Below, in pieces: positions 56,250 to 64,000 of a DNA stretch of 64,000 nt. The DNA comes from Pseudomonadota bacterium (lineage in GTDB: Bacteria > Pseudomonadota > Alphaproteobacteria > Rhizobiales > Hyphomicrobiaceae): assembly GCA_023410905.1 (NCBI GenBank), contig JAEYPL010000173.1:4915-68914 (forward strand), read 5' to 3'. The notes below the pieces were generated by a model, which did not search any database, was not told the origin of the DNA, and saw only the letters and a program-made list of their open reading frames with translations. Both the position numbers and the translations under genes were made by a program. The first letter of the stretch is position 1. Each line of letters begins with the position of its first letter.

Positions 56250-59170
56250 CAGGTCGCTCCTTCCGCAGGCTGGGCGACTTTGCTGGACGTGCGACTGACG
56301 CGGATCGACTGATGGGCGATCGCTATGAGCATGAGGACGGTCGCTCCGAGGACCAGTGCGAAGACGCCGAGGTCGAAAAGCAGAGCCGAGGCCATCGGCA
56401 AGCGACCGAGAACGGGAAGATCCACGTACTGGAAGGACGAGGTGAGGAATGGCCGGCCGAAGGAGGCCGCGCCAACGCCTGTGCCGCCGGCCGCCAACAA
56501 GCCGAAGCCGATCCAGCGCACAGGCAGAACCGTCAGGCGATCCTCGACCCACCGCGCGCCGCCGGCGATGTATTGAAGAATGAAGGCAATGGCGAAGGTC
56601 AGCCCGGCGACAAAGCCGCCGCCCGGAAGATCGTGGCCGCGCATGAAGAGGAACATCGCCATCATGGCGACGACCGGGAACAGAAGCCGCATGATGAGGC
56701 CGGGAACGATCATATAGTGGGCGGAGATGGGTTCCTTGCTCAGTTGATCGTGCGCGGCGTCGAATTCGTTCTGGAAGCGCTTTTGCTCAGGGAGCACGAC
56801 GCTGTCCCGCGCCGGGCGGAAACGGCGGAGCAGCGCGTAGACGGTGATGGCGACGATCCCGAGCACGGCGATCTCGCCGAGCGTGTCGAAGCCTCTGAAG
56901 TCGACGAGAATGACGTTGACGACGTTCCGCCCGCCGCCTTCCGTGTAGGCCTTCTCGAGGAAGTTCGATGAGATGGTGTAGGACTGCTGCCGCGTCATGA
57001 CCGCGTAGGACAGCGCCGCCAAGCCTGCACCGCCGACCGCGGCGATCGCGAAATCGCGGACGCGCCGCGCGAGAATCGGCGCGGTGGTCGTCCGCTCGTC
57101 TATCTCCTCCCGCCGCTTCGGCAGCCACCTGAGGCCGAGCAGCAGAAGCACGGTCGTCACGATCTCGACGAGGAGCTGCGTCATCGCCAGATCCGGCGCG
57201 GAGGCCCAGGCAAAGGTAATGCACGTCGAGAGGCCCGCGCCGCCCATTAGGATCACGGCAGCAAGCCGATGGTATTTGGCCTGTTGCGCAGCGCCCAAGG
57301 CGCAAAAGCACCCGACGATCCAAACGAGAAGGAAGCTCGTGTCGATCTCGTGCAGCCGTGGGAGATGAATGTCGATCAGACCCTTGGACAGCGGCCAGAA
57401 CGCCGCGAGTATCGTGACACAGAGCAGAAGCACGATCTGGGGCTGCAGTCTTGTCGAGCTCAATGATTTCACGAGCGCGGTCGCGCCGCGCCACGACGCG
57501 AGCGCGACGGCACGCTCGAAGATGCGCTGTCCTTTGAGATGGCGCAGGATCGGTGCGCCGTCCACATTGCCTGCGAGGTACTTCTGCAGGAGGGCATAGA
57601 TTGCGATGCCGCCGACGAGGGCGAGCAGGCTCATCCAAAGTGCCGGCGTGAAGCCGTGCCAAACGGCGAGACTGTACTCCGGCGTCGAACCCCCGAGCAC
57701 GGCCCGCACGGCAATGTCCAGAAAGCCGCCGACCGTTATCTGCGGGGCAATGCCGACAAGGACGCATGTGAGCACGAGAAAACCGATCGGGAGCAGCATC
57801 CAGAGGACGGGATCGTGCGGCTTGCGCGGCAGGTCGGTCGCCGGTGGGCCAAAGAACACCTGATGGATCAGCCGCAAGGAATAGGCGACACTGAACATGC
57901 CGGCGAGCGTGGCGATATAGGGCAACGCGTCATCCAGGGCCGAAGAGACGTGCGTCTCGACGGTCTCCGCAAAAAACATCTCCTTCGACAGAAAGCCGTT
58001 GAGTAGGGGCACGCCGGCCATCGCGGCGGCGGCAACCATCGCTAGAATGGCGGTGATCGGCATGGCGTGGAAGAGGCCGCCCAGCCGGCGCACGTCGCGC
58101 GTCCCGGCCTCGTGGTCGATGATGCCGGCGGCCATGAACAGCGAGGCCTTGAAGGTCGCGTGGTTCATGATGTGGAAGATGGCTGCGACTGCCGCCAGCG
58201 GGCTGCCGAGCCCGAGCAGCGGCGTGATCAGGCCGAGATGACTGATGGTGGAATAGGCGAGCAGGCCTTTGAGATCCTGCTGAAACAGCGCGAGGAAAGC
58301 GCCGAACAGCAGCGTCGTGGCGCCGAGTGTCGTGAAGATCCAGAACCAGGCGTCGTGCCCGGCCATCACAGGCCAGAGGCGCGCCAGCAGAAAGACGCCC
58401 GCCTTCACCATGGTTGCCGAATGCAGATACGCCGAGACAGGGGTGGGCGCCGTCATCGCGCGCGGCAGCCAGAAGTGAAACGGGAACTGCGCGCTCTTCG
58501 TCAGCACGCCCGCGGCAATCAGGAGAAGGGTCGGCAAATAGAGCGGATGGGCGGTGACGGTAGCGCCAGAGCGGAAGACGACGTCGAGGTCGTAGCTGCC
58601 GACGATCTGGCCGAGCAGGAGCATTCCCGCGAGCAGACAGAGGCCACCCGCCGCCGTCACGGTGAGCGTGATGCGTGCGCCTTCGCGGGCATTCTGATTG
58701 TGATGCCAATAGGCGATGAGGAGGAAGGAGTAGAGACTCGTGAGCTCCCAGAAGAATACGATCTGGAGCAGATTTCCTGACATGACGATGCCGAGCATTG
58801 CGCCCATGAAGCCCAGCAGGAAGGAGAAGAACCGCGGGACCGGATCGTCCGGAGACATGTAGTAGCGCGCATAGAGGATGACGAGCAGGCCGATTGCGCA
58901 GACGAGAACGACGAAAGCCCAGGCGAAGCCGTCGAGGCGGAGGACGAAGTTCAGCCCCAACTGGGGCAGCCATTCGAACTCGGCGCGAACGACCGTGCCC
59001 GCGGCTATCGGCTTAAAGAAGCTGGCGGCAATTGTGAGGCCGGCGAGCGCAACGCTGGCTGCGAGCCATGCTTCGGCATTTCTGGCATTTGTCGGTAGGA
59101 AAGCTGCGACGAGGCTGCCGGCGAACGGCAATACGATCAAGGCGGTAAGTAGAATGACGTCGATCGACAT
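56249..59170 (-). CDS. mrpA: Fused Mrp/Pha antiporter subunits A and B
   Basis: The 973-residue protein joins MrpA (NuoL-like; FVVLVCAIGLLVILYARYYM, the SPDDP loop, WLPRAMTAPTPVSAYLHSAT near 240, then the A-specific C-terminal region) to an MnhB domain from about residue 825 (LLFPVVAMMAMFLFMRGHD, GGGFVAGLTFAIAF). A fused AB subunit with a six-gene operon is typical of the PhaAB-type (group 2) systems known from rhizobia, which handle K+ or Na+ and pH. It is the first gene of the operon; a perfect inverted repeat separates it from ptsN upstream. Confidence 0.94.
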   Translation of the reverse strand: MSIDVILLTALIVLPFAGSLVAAFLPTNARNAEAWLAASVALAGLTIAASFFKPIAAGTVVRAEFEWLPQLGLNFVLRLDGFAWAFVVLVCAIGLLVILYARYYMSPDDPVPRFFSFLLGFMGAMLGIVMSGNLLQIVFFWELTSLYSFLLIAYWHHNQNAREGARITLTVTAAGGLCLLAGMLLLGQIVGSYDLDVVFRSGATVTAHPLYLPTLLLIAAGVLTKSAQFPFHFWLPRAMTAPTPVSAYLHSATMVKAGVFLLARLWPVMAGHDAWFWIFTTLGATTLLFGAFLALFQQDLKGLLAYSTISHLGLITPLLGLGSPLAAVAAIFHIMNHATFKASLFMAAGIIDHEAGTRDVRRLGGLFHAMPITAILAMVAAAAMAGVPLLNGFLSKEMFFAETVETHVSSALDDALPYIATLAGMFSVAYSLRLIHQVFFGPPATDLPRKPHDPVLWMLLPIGFLVLTCVLVGIAPQITVGGFLDIAVRAVLGGSTPEYSLAVWHGFTPALWMSLLALVGGIAIYALLQKYLAGNVDGAPILRHLKGQRIFERAVALASWRGATALVKSLSSTRLQPQIVLLLCVTILAAFWPLSKGLIDIHLPRLHEIDTSFLLVWIVGCFCALGAAQQAKYHRLAAVILMGGAGLSTCITFAWASAPDLAMTQLLVEIVTTVLLLLGLRWLPKRREEIDERTTTAPILARRVRDFAIAAVGGAGLAALSYAVMTRQQSYTISSNFLEKAYTEGGGRNVVNVILVDFRGFDTLGEIAVLGIVAITVYALLRRFRPARDSVVLPEQKRFQNEFDAAHDQLSKEPISAHYMIVPGLIMRLLFPVVAMMAMFLFMRGHDLPGGGFVAGLTFAIAFILQYIAGGARWVEDRLTVLPVRWIGFGLLAAGGTGVGAASFGRPFLTSSFQYVDLPVLGRLPMASALLFDLGVFALVLGATVLMLIAIAHQSIRVSRTSSKVAQPAEGAT

Positions 59171-59216
59171 GCTCGCCGGGGGGCCTTCCGAATTTGATGG
59201 CTGTGGGCCGATGGAT

Positions 59217-59253
59217 CTGCACAGCAGTCACCGGAGTGGCGCCTGCTGTGCAG
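59217..59253. promoter_or_regulatory. Perfect 11-bp inverted repeat between ptsN and mrpAB
   Basis: CTGCACAGCAG (59217-59227) and CTGCTGTGCAG (59243-59253) are perfect complements with a 15-base spacer. They lie between the ptsN stop and the mrpAB start on the same strand, about 46 bases before the latter. No T-run follows on the minus strand. It may be a regulator site for the antiporter operon, or an RNA hairpin that trims expression after ptsN. Confidence 0.55.
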
Positions 59254-59298
59254 GCACCACTTTAGCGTTGCGGCAGAGGCGTCTGCAAACCCGAACGA

Positions 59299-59790
59299 CT
59301 AGCTTTCACCGGGACGTGGTGTCGCTTCGGCGGTCGCATGGGCGAGAATTTCTCGGATCTCGGCGCGACTTGAGGCTTTTCTGACCTCCTGCAGCAGTGC
59401 TTCCGCGCGCAACGTTTTGCACAGCCCGCCCAAGGTTGCGAGCAGTCCGCTTCGCTTGTCGCTGGGCCAGACGAGGACGAAGACGAGGTCGACGGGATTA
59501 TTGTCCGAAGCGCCGAAGGAGATGGGGTGAGCCAATCGGAAGCAGACGGCTGCCGGCGCTGCGAGACCGTCAATGCCTGCATGAGGAACGGCGATGCCGT
59601 GACCGATGGCCGTCGCCCCGAGCTTCTCGCGATCGGTCAGCGCCTTCAATACGACGTCCTGCGCGAGGCCCGTGGTACGGCCAAGGTGCTCCGCGGCGGC
59701 CGCAAGAAGCGCAGCCTTGTTGTCGATGGCGGCGTCGAGAAGCACATCTTCGTCCTTCAGGATTTTGGTGAGACTGACAGCTTCTGGCAT
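59299..59790 (-). CDS. ptsN: PTS IIA-like nitrogen-regulatory protein PtsN
   Basis: The 163-residue protein is an EIIA-Ntr, the terminal phospho-acceptor of the nitrogen-type phosphotransferase system. The phosphorylated histidine is H70 in GHGIAVPHAGIDG. The ATG at 59790 is preceded by an excellent GGGAGGTG; a longer frame to 59868 has no family similarity. PtsN usually sits beside rpoN or hprK; here it precedes the Mrp operon by 128 bases. In E. coli EIIA-Ntr controls K+ transport (TrkA, KdpD), so the neighbourhood is suggestive. Confidence 0.88.
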   Translation of the reverse strand: MPEAVSLTKILKDEDVLLDAAIDNKAALLAAAAEHLGRTTGLAQDVVLKALTDREKLGATAIGHGIAVPHAGIDGLAAPAAVCFRLAHPISFGASDNNPVDLVFVLVWPSDKRSGLLATLGGLCKTLRAEALLQEVRKASSRAEIREILAHATAEATPRPGES

Positions 59791-59963
59791 ATGCACCTCC
59801 CGGACGAAGCTTAAGGTCACGCGCCGGACGCGGAGCTTGATGTGCGGCGCAGCGGAAGCGCATTGCACGACAAATTCGGCCCAAGCTTCTTGAGGGCACT
59901 TCGGCCATGGGGCCGGTCACCACCATCGCATTTTGTGGTGCTTCCCTTCCTGCCACACCTAGG

Positions 59964-59993
59964 ACACTGCGTTGGCAAATTCAACCGCAGTGT
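59964..59993. promoter_or_regulatory. 8-bp inverted repeat upstream of ptsN
   Basis: ACACTGCG (59964-59971) pairs with CGCAGTGT (59986-59993) around a 14-base spacer that has TTG and CAA near its two ends. It lies about 170 bases upstream of the ptsN start and 67 bases after the tRNA-Ala 3' end. It may be an operator for ptsN or part of tRNA transcript termination. Confidence 0.45.
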
Positions 59994-60059
59994 ACCCATC
60001 GTGAGATGAGGGAAACACTCTCAAAAAACTTCGGCAAATTAGGTGTCATGGAAGCGGGT

Positions 60060-60135
60060 TGGTGGAGCCGAGGGGAATCGAACCCCTGACCTCTGCAGTG
60101 CGATTGCAGCGCTCTCCCATCTGAGCTACGGCCCC
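60060..60135 (-). tRNA. tRNA-Ala (anticodon CGC)
   Basis: The minus strand folds into a complete cloverleaf of 76 bases: acceptor GGGGCCG with CGGCTCC (one G-U pair), a D arm with GCTC/GAGC, an anticodon stem CTGCA/TGCAG with loop ATCGCAC, and a T arm AGGGG-TTCGATT-CCCCT. The anticodon CGC is at 60102-60100 and reads GCG (alanine). The 3' CCA is encoded. It is transcribed toward ptsN. Confidence 0.95.
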
Positions 60136-60729
60136 GAAGGCGGCCCCAAAAGGCAACCTGTAGGTCGCGGCTGGTTTAGAGACAGCGGCCGAAAGTGTCA
60201 ACACAGTCCAAGGGCGTGCGCAGCGTCCTCGCCCCAGGCTCCCCACCGAAGACGCGTACGAACGACCGGCGTTCATCGTCATGACGGCGCTCGACATCGC
60301 CGTACTGAAGATCGAAACGCGGATGTGCGGAGAGACACTTTTGCGTGCGCGATGTGCCGCCGATCCCCGTATCGGCGCGGCAAATCGACCAAGAAGTGCC
60401 GAAAACCCCCATTTTCGTGCTGTTTTTGCTTTCCCATCATCACTAACATGCGTTATCCGGCTGCCTGCGCGTTGAGTCGCTGAGTGTTGCGCGATGCGGC
60501 GGCGTGCAGTCAGAGCCGGACGGGAGAGTATGAAGTGCTCTCATTTCGACGGTTCTCGGCGACGGGCAGAAAGCTGGACGGGAAGCCAGCAGCCATGGCT
60601 CGTGGACGTTGCCTCGGCCGATCAAGCGGCCACCCTGCAGGGGGCGGCAGGCGGGCGTCCGCAGTACGGTTGGCCGAAGTAAGCGGTGCTTTTCACACCA
60701 AGACTTAAGTTGAACCCAGGAGGCACAAG
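60136..60729. other. 594-base region between tRNA-Ala and the HU gene
   Basis: No convincing gene is seen here. Two hairpins lie in the middle: CGCCGAT-ccccgt-ATCGGCG (60358-60377) and CGAAAA-ccccca-TTTTCG (60400-60417), followed by a T-rich GTTTTTGCTTT. A frame of 50 codons from an ATG at 60530 has a fair GGGAGAG ribosome-binding site and ends at 60682, but its codon use is less G/C-biased than real genes here. The end of the region carries the AGGAGG of the HU gene. A small RNA or small peptide is possible. Confidence 0.4.
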
Positions 60730-61068
60730 ATGGCGAAAGCGGCGAGCAAGGCAGCGGCGAAGGCACCTGCAAAGGGAGCACCTGCGAAGGTAGTGACGGT
60801 GACGATGCGTGATCTCGGCACGGCACTGGCGGAGTCGTACGAGCTGCCGAAGAAGCAGGGTCTCGAGATGCTCGCGCAGACGGTCGAGATGATCACCAAG
60901 CACCTCAAGAAGGGCTCGCGCGTTCGTCTTGCCGGTCTCGGCATCCTCCAGGTGCGCAAGCGGCCGGCCCGCCTCGGCCGCAACCCTGCGACCGGCGAGC
61001 AGATCAAGATCAAGGCCAGCAAGAAGGTTGCCTTCCGCGCGGCCAAGGAACTCAAGGAGTCGATCTGA
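60730..61068 (+). CDS. HU-family DNA-binding protein with Ala/Lys-rich N-terminal tail
   Basis: The 112-residue nucleoid protein has the HU/IHF fold: a helical dimerisation half (KKQGLEMLAQTVEMITKHLK), the LAGLGILQVRKRPARLGRNP arm with the conserved RNPxTG turn, and a KKVAFRAAKELKE end. About 20 residues of Ala/Lys-rich sequence precede the fold, as in histone-like tails, and lengthen it from the usual 90 residues. CCAGGAGG is a strong ribosome-binding site, and a clear terminator follows 22 bases after the stop. High expression is likely. Confidence 0.9.
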   Translation: MAKAASKAAAKAPAKGAPAKVVTVTMRDLGTALAESYELPKKQGLEMLAQTVEMITKHLKKGSRVRLAGLGILQVRKRPARLGRNPATGEQIKIKASKKVAFRAAKELKESI

Positions 61069-61090
61069 TTCCTCCTGCCAGAGGGCACGA

Positions 61091-61119
61091 AAAAAGCCGC
61101 GGTAACGCGGCTTTTTTTG
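61091..61119 (+). terminator. Intrinsic terminator after the HU gene
   Basis: AGCCGCG-GTAA-CGCGGCT (61096-61113) forms a perfect 7-bp stem with a GTAA loop, flanked by six A on the left and seven T on the right in total. The A and T runs extend the stem, a textbook Rho-independent terminator. The flanking A-run would let it also act for the helicase gene coming from the right. Confidence 0.95.
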
Positions 61120-61186
61120 TTGGCAGCAGTAGTGGCGCGAACTCGACCTTCAGCTCGGCCGAACGAACGCGCTGCATGGTGGCCGA

Positions 61187-62893
<1,707 letters not shown>

Positions 62894-63267
62894 GAACCTC
62901 CGTCACTGCGTTCGGTCGCGCCTGAGCCTCCGCAGAGAAGGCGGCGCATTCACTATGAGCGCAGGGAAAGGCGGGCTACTCGTTCAACGAGCTAATCAAA
63001 CGGTACCGATGTCGAGAAAAGGGATCAATGAAATGCGATCCCCTGCGCCCGACAGGCTGTTCCCTGCCACAAACAATTGCCCAGAACAAGGAAATTACTG
63101 TCGCAGCAGGCATCATTACCAATGTTTTAGGGTGCTTTTGAGCCCCTTGGCTGGCACTTCGGCGCGACCCGGGACATAGCACTTGCGTGGAAGGCCGGGG
63201 GCGGTAGATGTTTCGGCCTGCCGCCGTTCAGATGGCTGATCGACGGCAGAGGTGCTGGAGAGCCTGA
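62894..63267. other. Divergent intergenic region, helicase/DUF6460-like gene
   Basis: This 374-base region holds a palindrome CTCGTT-c-AACGAG (62979-62991) and an inverted repeat GGGATC/GATCCC with a 10-base spacer (63021-63042), both on the helicase side. A GGAGG precedes the helicase TTG start. I found no convincing promoter boxes or coding frame. A long 5' leader on the helicase message, as in cold-shock-induced DEAD-box genes, would fit. Confidence 0.4.
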
Positions 63268-63552
63268 ATGGATCGCAATCGCATTTTTGGCGGCAACCCC
63301 CTGGCCGTGATCATCCGGCTGGTGGTGATCTCGATCATCGTCGGGGTGGTGCTCTCGGCTCTCAATATTCGGCCGGATGAAATCCTCTATCACATCCGCC
63401 GCCTGATCCAGCGCATCTCCGATCTGGGATTTGGGGCCGTCGAGACGGTTTTCGGGTATTTCCTGATCGGCGCGGTGGTGGTCATACCGATCTGGCTCAT
63501 TGTTCGGCTTTTCGGTCTTTTCTCCAACAAGCCCGACGACACGCGCCGTTGA
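63268..63552 (+). CDS. Small integral membrane protein (DUF6460-like)
   Basis: The 94-residue protein has two hydrophobic helices (PLAVIIRLVVISIIVGVVLS and FLIGAVVVIPIWLIVRLFGL) joined by an amphipathic segment. It resembles the DUF6460 family, which is found mainly in Hyphomicrobiales, but I cannot confirm this without a search. The function is unknown. It is followed by the MATE gene after 38 bases and could be co-transcribed with it. Confidence 0.7.
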   Translation: MDRNRIFGGNPLAVIIRLVVISIIVGVVLSALNIRPDEILYHIRRLIQRISDLGFGAVETVFGYFLIGAVVVIPIWLIVRLFGLFSNKPDDTRR

Positions 63553-63590
63553 GGCGACGGCCGTGCGGCCATGCGGGGAACGCCGATCTG

Positions 63591-64000
63591 ATGTCTGACC
63601 GCGCGAAGGCAGAGGCGCCGGGCGAGGGCGTCACGCACGCCAGCCTGCTGGGGATCGCCGTCCCCATCATGCTCTCCAACGCCACCGTGCCGCTGATCGG
63701 CTTCGTCGATACGGCGGTCGTAGGGCAGCTCGGCCAGGCGCACCTGATCGGCGCGGTCGGCATCGGCGGCGTCATTTTCAGCGTCCTCTACTGGACGTTC
63801 AGCTTCCTGCGCATGGGGACGACAGGGCTGACGGCCCAGGCCTATGGCGCGCGCGATGGCCGCGAATTCGCGGGGCATCTCCTGCGCGCGCTCGGTGTCG
63901 CGTTGTTCTTCGGGATCGTCATGCTGATCCTGCAGGGGACGATTGCCAAGGCGGCCTTCTGGCTGATCGGGGCGTCGTCGCAGGTCGAAGCCGCAGCGCA
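63591..64000 (+). CDS. MATE-family efflux transporter (5' part)
   Basis: The frame runs off the right edge of the window, giving the first 136 residues. It starts MSDRAKAEAPGEGVTHASLL and shows the MATE N-terminal helix LGIAVPIMLSNATVPLIGFVDTAVVGQLG, then FSFLRMGTTGLTAQAYGARDG. Such proteins expel drugs or cationic metabolites using a Na+ or H+ gradient. The DTAV motif resembles the DinF-like branch. A GGGGA lies upstream of the ATG at 63591. Confidence 0.88.
   Translation, partial: MSDRAKAEAPGEGVTHASLLGIAVPIMLSNATVPLIGFVDTAVVGQLGQAHLIGAVGIGGVIFSVLYWTFSFLRMGTTGLTAQAYGARDGREFAGHLLRALGVALFFGIVMLILQGTIAKAAFWLIGASSQVEAAA

Noticed and set aside
55905..56552. Extended 215-residue version of MrpC
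   Set aside because: The upstream codons lie inside mrpAB in another frame and are Arg-rich and non-membrane; the ATG at 56249 gives the family length.
59817..59999. 60-codon minus-strand frame with a CPRCG motif between tRNA-Ala and ptsN
   Set aside because: The zinc-ribbon-like CxxC is isolated, there is no second pair of cysteines at the right distance, codon use is not like local genes, and it overlaps an inverted repeat.
60530..60700. 4.5S (SRP) RNA, because of GGGAAGCCAGCAGCC near 60580
   Set aside because: The conserved GGAA tetraloop context and the internal loop sequence of the SRP RNA are not reproduced and no long hairpin encloses it.

Overview
The window looks like a chromosomal core stretch of a GC-rich alphaproteobacterium, most likely of the order Hyphomicrobiales (Rhizobiales). 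The pointers are the dac-tmk-holB-metG-tatD-MBL gene string, a fused PhaAB-type Mrp antiporter, a DUF6460-like membrane protein, serine-glyoxylate aminotransferase, and the many livGFHMK-type transporter genes. I see no insertion sequence, prophage, integrase, CRISPR array or rRNA. The only RNA gene I can support is one tRNA-Ala(CGC). Family and genus cannot be settled from the sequence alone.

Layout. 1-3.8 kb: the 3' end of ligA, an FBT/BT1-type transporter, a small membrane protein and rimK. 3.8-10.4 kb (minus): dac, tmk, holB, metG, tatD and a metallo-beta-lactamase-fold hydrolase, with a three-hairpin palindromic repeat between metG and tatD. 10.5-16.2 kb: serine-glyoxylate aminotransferase, divergent from a two-gene operon of a D-2-hydroxyglutarate-dehydrogenase-like FAD/Fe-S flavoprotein and an amidase. 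16.2-25.3 kb: a methyltransferase, rph, an ABM-domain protein, a polysaccharide-lyase-like membrane-anchored protein, the thiSGE operon, a CHAD protein, an MFS transporter, an SDR and truA. 25.3-31.1 kb: a fumarase/aspartase-superfamily lyase, a 3-hydroxyisobutyrate-dehydrogenase-family enzyme, a diverged EF-G paralogue and a UspA-like protein. 31.1-34.9 kb (minus): a Lon-like protease and zapE.

35.3-53 kb is dominated by transport and catabolism. A complete livGFHMK operon is followed by a second, reverse-strand livHMGF set that runs on into an alpha/beta hydrolase and a polyphosphate kinase 2. Then come acs, a molybdopterin oxidoreductase, and a reverse group of Rieske oxygenase, cupin and solute-binding protein. 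The second transporter lacks its own binding protein, and the one at 50-51 kb is the obvious candidate partner. 53.1-59.8 kb (minus): ptsN followed by the six-gene mrpAB-C-D-E-F-G cation/proton antiporter operon. 60-64 kb: tRNA-Ala, an HU-family protein with a strong terminator, a DEAD-box helicase with a TTG start, a small membrane protein and the start of a MATE transporter.

No clearly new multi-gene system stands out. The best leads are a dispersed three-hairpin repeat family (two copies), an EF-G paralogue that has lost the catalytic histidine and has an unusual hairpin in its leader, a transporter operon ending in ppk2, an ABC ATPase with a degenerate signature motif, ptsN next to the Mrp operon with a perfect inverted repeat between them, and several operator-like palindromes near gene starts.
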